From Falsirhodobacter sp051195255 (GTDB lineage: Bacteria; Pseudomonadota; Alphaproteobacteria; Rhodobacterales; Rhodobacteraceae), in the NCBI RefSeq assembly GCF_051195255.1, contig NZ_JBNJLK010000002.1, forward strand, positions 434,001 to 498,000: a stretch of 64,000 bases of DNA, written 5' to 3'. Positions 17,925 to 26,189 of this stretch are shown piece by piece. Both the position numbers and the translations under genes were made by a program. How positions within the stretch are numbered: the stretch's first letter is position 1; the number at the start of each line of letters is the position of its first letter. Below the pieces are notes generated by a model. The model was not told the DNA's origin, did not search any database, and was given only the letters and a program-made list of their open reading frames with translations.

Positions 17925-19131
17925 TCAGAGCGATTTGATGATTTCGCCATTCCGCATGATGCAGGGAATATGCCGCCCCTGACCTGTCAGAAGTTTGAGA
18001 TCTTGTAGAAGGTTGCCATCTACCGCGATGATATCGGCGAAGGCCGCGGGCGCGATCGTCCTGATACGGCCCTCCATGCGGAGGGCCTTTGCCGCGTCCA
18101 GCGTGGCGGAACGGATGACGTCTTTGGCCGGAAGGCGCTCCCCGCGGATCACGAACTCCTCGGATTGATGCTCGTGCATCTCTCCCAGAAGATCGGTGCC
18201 GTAGGCCATGAGCACGCCCGCCTCGTGCAGGACGGACAGCGCGTCGAGGCCCATGCTGCGGACATCCTCGATCTTGGCAACCGACGCCGGCGGCAGGCCC
18301 AGTCCCGCGCCATCCTTGGCCAGGCGGTCGTAGACGATGTTGGTCGGAACGACGAAGGCTCCCTTATCCCGGGCTAGCCGGGCCGTTTCAGGTGTAATCA
18401 GGTTGCCATGCTCGATGGAGATGACGCCCGCTTCCAGCGCCCGGCGGATTGCCTCGTCGGTGTAAAGGTGGGCGGCGACATGGGTATGCGCGTTCTTCGC
18501 TTCCTCCACCGCAGCCACGATCTCGTCCATGGAGAAGCCGAGATTGGCGATCGGATCAGTGGGGGAGGAGACGCCGCCATTCGCCATCAGCTTGATGAAC
18601 TGAGCGCCGCCCTTCACCTCCTCGCGGCAGGCACGGCGCACCTCGTCCACGCCATCGCAGACACGGCCAAGCGCGCCGAGCTGGTCCGGATAATACGCGA
18701 CGGAGCGGCGGTCATAGGGGCCACGATAGTCGGTATGCCCGCCCGTCTGGGACAGGGCCTTGCCGCAGATCACGAGACGCGACCCGACGATGGTGCCTTC
18801 CTCCACCGCCTCTACGAGCCCGATATCCGCACCGCCGAGGTCCCGCACGGTGGTAAAGCCGCGCATCAGCATGCCCCCTCATGATCCGCGCGGCCCTGAG
18901 GGCGACCAGCGAATTGGGCAACTGCGCATTCGTGCCAAGGTTCAGCTTCGTGGCGATGACATGGACGTGGCAGTCGATCAGGCCCGGCATGACCGTAAGC
19001 CCCGCCATGTCCCGTATCGTGGCGGAGGTGGAGATGTTCGTCCCAACCTCTCGGATGGTGGTACCATCGACCAGCACATCCATGGGCTCGATCAACGGGC
19101 CACGCGGATTTCGATTGACGCCTTTGCGCAC
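17925..19131 (-). pseudogene. Imidazolonepropionase-like amidohydrolase, frameshifted
   Basis: Two adjacent minus frames make one metal-dependent amidohydrolase of about 400 residues. The 5' part (from GTG 19131) contains VMPGLIDCHVHV with the HxH ligands. The 3' part begins RGFTTVRDLGG and contains the metal-site blocks QTGGHTDYRG, HVAAHLYTD and SIEHGNLI. They join at a run of five C bases on the plus strand (18874-18878); removing one base restores a continuous frame. The N-terminus also looks short, beginning inside the first strand region. It lies about 40 bp downstream of guanine deaminase on the same strand. A sequencing error in the homopolymer would give the same picture. Confidence 0.75.
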
Positions 19132-19171
19132 GCTTCTCCTGTTTCTGACAACAACACGAGCAGGATTACCC

Positions 19172-20434
19172 TTAACGGGGGCGGCCGTTCACCCAGACCG
19201 CGCGGATGGCGCGGTCGTCGCCCATCATGATGGTGGGGAAGACCTCGCTCCAGACATCCGTGGCGCGGCGGGTCGCCTGTTCGATCGCGGGGGTGGAGGC
19301 GAGGTCGACCACCACGAGGTCGGCCTCCATCCCCGGGGCGATGTTGCCGATGCGATCCTCTGCCCGCAGCGCGCGCGCCGAGCCTTGGGTCGCCAGCCAC
19401 CACAGTTGCGACGGATGCAGCGGGTCGCGGCGCAGCTGTCCCACCTCATACGCCGCCGCCATCGTCCGCAGCATCGAGAAGCTGGAGCCGCCGCCCGTGT
19501 CGGTGGCCAGCCCGATCCGAAGGCTGGTGCGGGCCAGCCCCATGTCGAACAGCCCCGACCCGATGAAGGTGTTGGAGGTCGGGCAATGGACCAGCGACGC
19601 CCCCGTGTCCATCAGCCGGGCGCGTTCGCGTTCGGTCAGGTGAATGGCGTGGCCGAAGACGGCGCCTTCGCCCAGCAATCCCTGCGCCTCATACGTGTCC
19701 AGATAGTCGCGGGATTGGGGGAACAGAGCCTGCACCCACTCGATCTCGTCCGTTTGTTCGGACAGGTGGGTCTGCATCAGGCAATCGGGATGTTCGCGCC
19801 ACAGCGCACCCAGCGCCGCAAGTTGTTCCGGGGTGGAGGTGGGGGAAAACCGTGGCGTGATGACATAGGACAACCGGTCCTGCCCATGCCACGCTTCCAG
19901 CAGGCGTTTGCAATCATCATAGGCTGATCGCGCCGTGTCGCGCAGGCGGTCGGGGGCATTGCGGTCCATGCAGGTCTTGCCGGCGAACGCCCGAAGGTCG
20001 CGGGCCTGTGCGGCGGCGAAGAACGCCTCCACGCTTTCGGGGTGGATGGTGGCATAGGTGCAGACCGTGGTCGTGCCGTTGGCCAGCGTCAGGTCCAGGT
20101 AGCGGTCCGCGATTTCCCGTGCATAGGCGGGGTCGGCGAAGCGCATCTCCTCGGGGAAGGTGTAGCTTTCCAGCCAGTCGATCAGCCGCTTGCCCCAGCT
20201 GGCGATGATGGCCGTCTGCGGGTAATGCACATGCGCGTCGATGAATCCGGCCGAGATCAGGCATCGCCCGTAATCGGTTACCCGCGCTTGCGGATGCGCG
20301 GCGCAAAGGGCATCCTTCGTGCCGGTGGCGACGATCCTGCCGCCCGCCACCGCCACCGCCTCGTCGATCCGCGATGTGCCGTCCGCGAAGGGATCGCCGT
20401 CGAAGCGCAGCACCTGACCCAGAAGAATGTCCAT
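19172..20434 (-). CDS. guaD: Guanine deaminase
   Basis: Zinc amidohydrolase converting guanine to xanthine. The 420-residue product has the metal motif DAHVHYPQ (about residues 68-75), CMDRNAP, QTHLSEQ (about 220) and the catalytic-site TDTGGGSSFSM (about 320). Together these are diagnostic of bacterial GuaD. The ATG at 20434 sits at normal distance from AGGAAC; the preceding GTG is adjacent. With the transporter and M20 hydrolase nearby, it suggests nucleobase catabolism. The frameshifted amidohydrolase downstream may once have shared its transcript. Confidence 0.93.
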   Translation of the reverse strand: MDILLGQVLRFDGDPFADGTSRIDEAVAVAGGRIVATGTKDALCAAHPQARVTDYGRCLISAGFIDAHVHYPQTAIIASWGKRLIDWLESYTFPEEMRFADPAYAREIADRYLDLTLANGTTTVCTYATIHPESVEAFFAAAQARDLRAFAGKTCMDRNAPDRLRDTARSAYDDCKRLLEAWHGQDRLSYVITPRFSPTSTPEQLAALGALWREHPDCLMQTHLSEQTDEIEWVQALFPQSRDYLDTYEAQGLLGEGAVFGHAIHLTERERARLMDTGASLVHCPTSNTFIGSGLFDMGLARTSLRIGLATDTGGGSSFSMLRTMAAAYEVGQLRRDPLHPSQLWWLATQGSARALRAEDRIGNIAPGMEADLVVVDLASTPAIEQATRRATDVWSEVFPTIMMGDDRAIRAVWVNGRPR

Positions 20435-20526
20435 CACGTTCCTCGTTTTAACGTGATGTCATACTAAACCCTCTTTCTGGCCGGGGAAACGCAGGTTATC
20501 GCCGACGAAGCATTATGAGAGGTCGC

Positions 20527-21894
20527 ATGGCAGAACTTGACGAACGTGAGGACGAGGGTCTGAACGAACGGCTGGCGCAGGACATCCTGGACGCGGTCGA
20601 GGCGCAGGACCCCGCCCGCGTCACGAGTCTGCTGGAACCGCTGCACCCCGCCGACATCGCCGACCTTCTGGAACAGATCACCGCGCCCGAACGGCACGAC
20701 CTGCTGACCCTGTGGCAGGGCATGGACGGCGAGGTGCTGTCCGAGATCCGCGAAGGCATCCGCGAGGAGGTGATCGACACCCTGTCGCCGCAGGTGCTGG
20801 CCGACGCCGTGCGCGAGCTGGACACCGACGATGTCGTGGACATCGTGCAGGATCTGGAACTGCCGCAGCAGGAGATCATCCTTGGCGCGCTGAACCGGGC
20901 CGACCGGGCGGCGGTCGAAAAGGCGCTGACCTATCCCGAATACTCCGCGGGCCGCCTGATGCAGCGCGAGGCGGTGATCGCCCCCGAACACTGGACGGTG
21001 GGGGAGGCGATCGATTTCCTGCGCAACGCCGAATACCTGCCCGACCAGTTCTACCACGTGATCCTGATCGATCCGCGGATGAAGCCCGTGTCCTATGTGA
21101 CGCTGGGGCGGATGCTGTCGTCACGCCGCGACATCGCGCTGCGCGACCTGTCCGAAGACAGCTACCGCACCTTCCACCCCGAGGATCCGGAGTCGGACGT
21201 CGCCTATCAGTTCAACCAGTACCACCTGATCTCCGCCCCCGTGGTGGACGATGACGGGCGGCTCGTCGGCGTCATCACCATCGACGACGCCATGAACGTG
21301 CTGGACGAAGAACACCAGGAGGACATCCTGCGCCTTGCGGGCGTGGGCGACGAAAGCTCCATCTCGGACTCGGTCTGGGACACGTTGCGGGCGCGGACGC
21401 CGTGGCTGTTCGTGAACCTGCTGACGGCCAACATCTCGGCCTGGGTGATCTCGCAGTTCGAAGGCACCATCTCGGTCATCGTGGCGTTGGCGGCGCTGAT
21501 GCCGATCATCGCGTCCATGGGCGGAAACGCGGGCACCCAGTCGCTGACGGTGGCCGTGCGCGCGCTGGCCACGCGCGACCTGACCAGTTCCAACGCCGCC
21601 CGCGTCGTGCGGCGCGAGGTGGCGGTGGGCGTGGTGAACGGGCTGTTCTTCGCCGTCGTGATGGGCGGGATGGGGATCCTCCTTTATGGCGGGTCGCTGG
21701 CACTTGCGGGGGTCATCGCCTCGGCCATGGTGATCAACCTGGCCGTGGCGGCGCTGGCGGGGGTTCTGGTGCCGCTGGCCCTGAACAAGCTGAAGCTGGA
21801 CCCGGCGCTGGCCTCCGGCACCTTCGTGACGACGATGACGGACGTGGTCGGCTTCTTTTCCTTCCTGGGGCTGGCGACACTGGTGCTGCTGTGA
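20527..21894 (+). CDS. mgtE: Magnesium transporter MgtE
   Basis: Inner-membrane Mg2+ channel. The 455-residue product has the cytoplasmic N domain (residues about 20-130, helical HPADIADLLEQ repeats), a CBS pair (about 135-255, with PVVDDDGRLVGVITIDD) and five C-terminal membrane helices with PIIASMGGNAGTQSL (about 325-339) forming the pore. The start at 20527 follows AGAGG; ATG 20515 is an alternative. The stop overlaps the GTG start of the next gene. Confidence 0.95.
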   Translation: MAELDEREDEGLNERLAQDILDAVEAQDPARVTSLLEPLHPADIADLLEQITAPERHDLLTLWQGMDGEVLSEIREGIREEVIDTLSPQVLADAVRELDTDDVVDIVQDLELPQQEIILGALNRADRAAVEKALTYPEYSAGRLMQREAVIAPEHWTVGEAIDFLRNAEYLPDQFYHVILIDPRMKPVSYVTLGRMLSSRRDIALRDLSEDSYRTFHPEDPESDVAYQFNQYHLISAPVVDDDGRLVGVITIDDAMNVLDEEHQEDILRLAGVGDESSISDSVWDTLRARTPWLFVNLLTANISAWVISQFEGTISVIVALAALMPIIASMGGNAGTQSLTVAVRALATRDLTSSNAARVVRREVAVGVVNGLFFAVVMGGMGILLYGGSLALAGVIASAMVINLAVAALAGVLVPLALNKLKLDPALASGTFVTTMTDVVGFFSFLGLATLVLL

Positions 21895-22424
21895 AGGCCG
21901 AGGCGCGGGCCCTTGCGCTGGCCGCCCGTGCGAAGGCCCATGCGATGGGGCAGGGGGCGGCGGCGGATCATCTGGCGTCCTGGCTGGCCCCCCATGCGGG
22001 CAAGGTGCTGGCGGGCTATCTTCCCCTGCGGACCGAGATCGATCCCCGTCCCGCGATGACCGCCCATGCCGGCCCCGTCTGCGTTCCGGTGGTGGAGGGC
22101 GCGGGCCAGCCCCTGCGCTTTCGCGACTGGACGCCGGACGGGGCGCTGGAGCGCGGCCCCTTCGGCACGACGCATCCCGCGATGGGCGCATGGCGGGTGC
22201 CGGACATCGTGATCCTGCCACTGGTGGCCTTTGACGCGAACGGCTTCCGCTTGGGCTATGGCGGCGGCTTCTATGACCGGACGCTGGAACGCCTTCGCGC
22301 ACAGGGACCGGTTCTGGCCGTGGGCTTCGCCTTCGCCGTGCAGGAAATGCCGGCCGTGCCGGTGGAACCGACGGATCAGCCGCTGGACGCGATCATCACC
22401 GAACGGGGCCTGACGGTGTTCTAG
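21891..22424 (+). CDS. 5-formyltetrahydrofolate cyclo-ligase
   Basis: Converts 5-formyl-THF to 5,10-methenyl-THF with ATP. The 177-residue length is usual. The ATP/substrate motif LGYGGGFYDRTL (about residues 120-131) is diagnostic, and LPLVAFDANGFRLG precedes it. The GTG start at 21891 overlaps the mgtE stop (GTGA), which implies coupling. It ends a few bases before the convergent tRNA-Leu gene. Confidence 0.92.
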   Translation: MKAEARALALAARAKAHAMGQGAAADHLASWLAPHAGKVLAGYLPLRTEIDPRPAMTAHAGPVCVPVVEGAGQPLRFRDWTPDGALERGPFGTTHPAMGAWRVPDIVILPLVAFDANGFRLGYGGGFYDRTLERLRAQGPVLAVGFAFAVQEMPAVPVEPTDQPLDAIITERGLTVF

Positions 22425-22427
22425 GGG

Positions 22428-22509
22428 TGGTGCGGGCGGTCGGACTCGAACCGACAAGCCGAAGCAGAGGTGTTTAAGACCCCAGCGTTTACCATTTCGC
22501 CACGCCCGC
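22428..22509 (-). tRNA. tRNA-Leu (anticodon UAA)
   Basis: Read on the minus strand, a 7-bp acceptor stem GCGGGCG/CGCCCGC closes an 82-nt molecule with encoded CCA. The anticodon stem GGGGT/ACCTC frames the loop CTTAAAC, giving anticodon UAA. The T arm has TTCGAGTCC, and the extra arm is long, as in class II tRNAs. Confidence 0.93.
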
Positions 22510-22614
22510 ATCCGGTTCGGTTCTAGCCACAGGCAGCGGAAGGGGCAATGCGGAACGGCTTGTGCCGGTGCGGCTTTCCCGCTACGCGATGCGGCCCATC
22601 CGCAGGCAGGCACC

Positions 22615-23847
22615 ATGACAGACACCCTCGCGATCGATTTCGGAACCTCCAACTCGGCCGCCGCGCTGGCGACCCCGGCAGGGATCGTCCGCATCCCGGT
22701 AGAGGAAGGGGCCGAAACGCTGCCGACCGCCGTGTTCTTTCCGGCATGGGGCGGCATGCGCATCGGCAGCGCCGCCGCCGAGGCCCTGATCGCGGGGGAG
22801 GAGGGGCGCTACATGCGGGCGCTGAAAAGCGTCCTCGGCACGCCGCTGTTGCACGAATCGCGGATGATCGGCGGCCGCCGCCGCACCATCGCGGACATCA
22901 TCACCGACTTTCTGGTGGAGATTCGGGAGCGCTCCGACAAGGCCACCGGCCTGACCTTCCGCCGCGCCCTGTCGGGCCGGCCGGTGCATTTCCATCCCGA
23001 TCCCGCGCGTGACCGGCAGGCGGAGGACGACCTGCGCGCCTGCTACCTGGCCGCCGGATACGAGGACGTGGCCTTTCTGCCCGAACCGGAGGCGGCGGCC
23101 ATCGCCAGCCACGGCCTTGGCCAGCAGAACGACCTGGGGCTGATCGTGGACATCGGGGGCGGCACTTCGGACTTCACGCTGTTCCAAAGCCGGGACGGTG
23201 GCCTCGACATCCTTTCCAGCCACGGCATCCGTCTGGGTGGCACCGATTTCGATCACGCCGTGTCGATGGCCCATGCCATGCCCGCGCTGGGCCATGGCGG
23301 AGAGCTGCGGCGCGAGATGGGGGCGGGGCAGCTGCCGGTGCCGAACGGCGTGTACGTGGATCTGGCGACTTGGGCGAAGATCCCCTTCCTTTACACGCCG
23401 GACACGCGCCGCATGGTCGCGGGAATGGTGCGCATGGCGGTGGACCGGCGGAAGATGGAACGTCTGGCCACCGTGCTGGAGGAGGAGCTGGGCCACGAAC
23501 TGGCCTTCGCGGTGGAGCGTGGCAAGATCGCCGCCAACAACCGCACCAACGATGCCCGCATCGCCATGGGCTTCATCGAACGTGGTTTGTCGCAGCCGGT
23601 GACGCCGGACAGTTTGAACCAGGCGCTCGCCGCCTATCGGGCCGATCTGGAGGAGGCGGCGGCCGAAACCCTGCGCCGCGCGGGCGTGGCACCGGCGGCG
23701 GTGGGGCGGGTGATCCTGGTGGGCGGATCCAGCCTGATGACCTTGGTGGGGGAGGCCGCGGCGCAGCTGTGCCCGCAGGCCCGCATCCTGCGGAGCGAGG
23801 CGTTTACGGCGGTGGTTGACGGACTGGCGCTGGCGGCGCGGGGATAA
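22615..23847 (+). CDS. Hsp70-family protein (YegD-like)
   Basis: A 410-residue ATPase-domain-only member of the Hsp70/actin superfamily, like E. coli YegD. Visible are the phosphate-1 loop LAIDFGTSNSA (residues 5-15), phosphate-2 VDIGGGTSDFTLF (about 179-191) and the adenosine motif VGGSSLMTLV near 373. It lacks the DnaK substrate-binding domain and has no adjacent J-protein or GrpE gene, so a chaperone cycle is not implied. Function is undefined. Confidence 0.9.
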   Translation: MTDTLAIDFGTSNSAAALATPAGIVRIPVEEGAETLPTAVFFPAWGGMRIGSAAAEALIAGEEGRYMRALKSVLGTPLLHESRMIGGRRRTIADIITDFLVEIRERSDKATGLTFRRALSGRPVHFHPDPARDRQAEDDLRACYLAAGYEDVAFLPEPEAAAIASHGLGQQNDLGLIVDIGGGTSDFTLFQSRDGGLDILSSHGIRLGGTDFDHAVSMAHAMPALGHGGELRREMGAGQLPVPNGVYVDLATWAKIPFLYTPDTRRMVAGMVRMAVDRRKMERLATVLEEELGHELAFAVERGKIAANNRTNDARIAMGFIERGLSQPVTPDSLNQALAAYRADLEEAAAETLRRAGVAPAAVGRVILVGGSSLMTLVGEAAAQLCPQARILRSEAFTAVVDGLALAARG

Positions 23848-23862
23848 GCCGGCCGCCGTCCG

Positions 23863-26082
23863 TCACGCGATGGAGCGGCCGGCCACGGGCAGCCAGGTTA
23901 CGTTGTTCGCGCTTTGGAACAGGCGGGTGATGGCCTCGTGGTCCATGGGGCGGCCCAGCAGATAGCCCTGGAAGGAACTGCAGCCGAGGGTGGTGAGAAG
24001 GGACAACTGCGCCTCCTCCTCGATACCTTCGGCGGTCACGGCGATGCCCAGCGAGAAGGCCATGTCGATCATCGCGCGGACCAGCTTCAGCGCCGTGGGA
24101 TCGGCTTCGGTCTGCTGCACGAAGGACTTGTCGATCTTGACCCGGTCGAACCCGAAATCGCGCAGATAGCGGATGGAGGAATGGCCCGTTCCGAAATCGT
24201 CCAAGGCCAGCGTGACCCCCGCCGCAAGCAGCACCGCGATGTTCTTCTGCGCGGCGGTGGGGGAGCTGATGGCGATGCGTTCGGTCAGCTCCAGCTCCAG
24301 CCGCGATGGGGCGAGGCCGTGCTGTTGCAGCACCTGCAGCACCTGCGCTGCAAAACCGGCCCGGCAGATTTCCAACGGCGAGACGTTGACCGCCACCTTG
24401 GACAGACCGGCCAGCGCCGCGACACGGCACGCCTCCTCCAGCACCGCGCGGCCGAGGGGTTCGATAAGCCCACGTTCCTCGGCCAGGACGACGAAGACAT
24501 CGGGCGGGATGGGGCCCAGTTCGGGATGGTTCCAGCGGGCCAGCGCCTCCGCCCCCGCCAGATGGCCGTGGGGGTCGAAGATGGGCTGGTAATGCACCGC
24601 GATGGCACCCTTGCCTTCCGTCAGAAGGGCGGCAAGGTCCGACGCCAGCCGGTTCCGCTTGCGGTTCGTTTCGTCCATCTCGCCGTGATACAGGCTGAAC
24701 TGCGCCCTCCCTGCGTTCTTCGCGCGGTACAGGGCGATGTCGGCGCAGCGGATCACCTCGTCCTTGTCGGGGCTGCAGGCGTCGGAATGAACGGCCCCGA
24801 GGCTGGCGGTGACCTGGAAATAGTGGCCGTCGATCCGGAATCCTTCGGACAGCCCGTCCTGAACCCAGCGGCAATGCTGCATCAACTCCTCCTCGTCCCG
24901 AAGGTTGGGGAGGAGGATGACGAATTCGTCGCCGCCCAGCCGCGCGACGGTGGGGCCGTCCCACACGATCCGGGCCAGACGCGTGCCGACCTGCTGCACC
25001 AGCTTGTCGCCCATCGGGTGGCCATAGGCGTCGTTCACCTGCTTGAACGCGTCAAGATCGACCATGATGACGCCCAGCGCCGGTCCCCCGGCGCGGGCCT
25101 GCGCCAGCGCCTGTTCCAGCCGTTCTTCCAGCAGGACGCGGTTGGCCAGACCCGTCAGCCGGTCGTGCAGCGCGAGGTACCGGGCCTGCGCCTCGCTGCC
25201 TTCCAGATCCTTGGTGGTGCGGTTCAGGCGCAGGCCAAGCAGCAACAGGATCATCAGGCAGACAAGGGCGGCCATCATCGCCGCGGGCGCAATCTCGCGC
25301 GCGAGGATCAGACCGGGACGGTTGGGCGTCCACACAAGCCACAGGTTCTGCGTGGCCTGTTCCATCACCTTCAGCGAATGCTCCGACCCCGTCGCGGGAA
25401 CGGGCTCGAAATGGGGGGCGGACAGCTGGTAGGGGCGGAAGATCTTCTCCGCCAAGGCCTTGTCCAGATGCCGCAGGGCCACGTGCAGGTAGGTGTGGGC
25501 CGGATCGAAGGGAATCTCCTCGTTCTCCGGCACGATGGGTACCACGCTGGCCAAAGCCGGTCCGCCTAGTAGGGCGATGACGTCCATGCCCGACAGGCTG
25601 GACGCATCCTTGGCGCTTTCCGCCTCCAGCACCTGTTCGCGCAGGCGGGCGATCATGGGGCCGATCGCGGCGTACACTTCGGCCTGAGAGTCCACCGGCA
25701 CGGTGGCCAGCGCGGACGAGGCATAGATGGGCACGCCGTCGGGCCGCAGGACGAAGTTCCGGTCATGCCCGAAAAATTCTTGCATCCAGACGCCGAAATT
25801 GCCTTCCATGAAGGCCGCATCCTCCTCCCGCACGCGCAGAACGGCGTCGTTCCATATGGCCGAGCTTTGCTGGTCCTTCGGCTGGGTCTTCAGAAGCGAC
25901 GCCAGCGCAAGGCGGGCAAAGGCCACCTCACGCTCGGCCGAGTCGCGATCGACCTTGCGTACCCCCATGAACGAGAAGCTGCTGGCCACGATCACCCCCG
26001 CAAGCCCCAGAAAGAGGATCGCGAGGAGGGTGATCGAAACCGATCGCCGGGAACTGCCGAAACTGGGATCAGGATGTCGCAT
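23863..26082 (-). CDS. Membrane diguanylate cyclase/phosphodiesterase (CHASE4-like, GGDEF, EAL)
   Basis: Inner-membrane c-di-GMP enzyme of 739 residues. A first membrane helix (about 15-37) and a second (about 268-288) enclose a periplasmic sensor region resembling CHASE4 (IWNDAVLRV near residue 75). The cyclase motif is intact as GGDEF at 383-387. The EAL domain has EAL at 512-514 and the further motifs ELTER, DDFGTGHSS, KIDKSFV, AEGIE and QGY, so both activities look possible. The cue and the net activity cannot be read from sequence. It is a single-gene unit converging on the Hsp70-like gene. Confidence 0.93.
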   Translation of the reverse strand: MRHPDPSFGSSRRSVSITLLAILFLGLAGVIVASSFSFMGVRKVDRDSAEREVAFARLALASLLKTQPKDQQSSAIWNDAVLRVREEDAAFMEGNFGVWMQEFFGHDRNFVLRPDGVPIYASSALATVPVDSQAEVYAAIGPMIARLREQVLEAESAKDASSLSGMDVIALLGGPALASVVPIVPENEEIPFDPAHTYLHVALRHLDKALAEKIFRPYQLSAPHFEPVPATGSEHSLKVMEQATQNLWLVWTPNRPGLILAREIAPAAMMAALVCLMILLLLGLRLNRTTKDLEGSEAQARYLALHDRLTGLANRVLLEERLEQALAQARAGGPALGVIMVDLDAFKQVNDAYGHPMGDKLVQQVGTRLARIVWDGPTVARLGGDEFVILLPNLRDEEELMQHCRWVQDGLSEGFRIDGHYFQVTASLGAVHSDACSPDKDEVIRCADIALYRAKNAGRAQFSLYHGEMDETNRKRNRLASDLAALLTEGKGAIAVHYQPIFDPHGHLAGAEALARWNHPELGPIPPDVFVVLAEERGLIEPLGRAVLEEACRVAALAGLSKVAVNVSPLEICRAGFAAQVLQVLQQHGLAPSRLELELTERIAISSPTAAQKNIAVLLAAGVTLALDDFGTGHSSIRYLRDFGFDRVKIDKSFVQQTEADPTALKLVRAMIDMAFSLGIAVTAEGIEEEAQLSLLTTLGCSSFQGYLLGRPMDHEAITRLFQSANNVTWLPVAGRSIA

Positions 26083-26189
26083 GATCCCGACTGTGGGCGG
26101 GAAACGTTAACGGCTCCTGATCACCCTGCACGAGAGGTGGGGGAGAATGCGCACAATCTGAATGGATTGCGCGCGTTCCGCCGCCCGGG

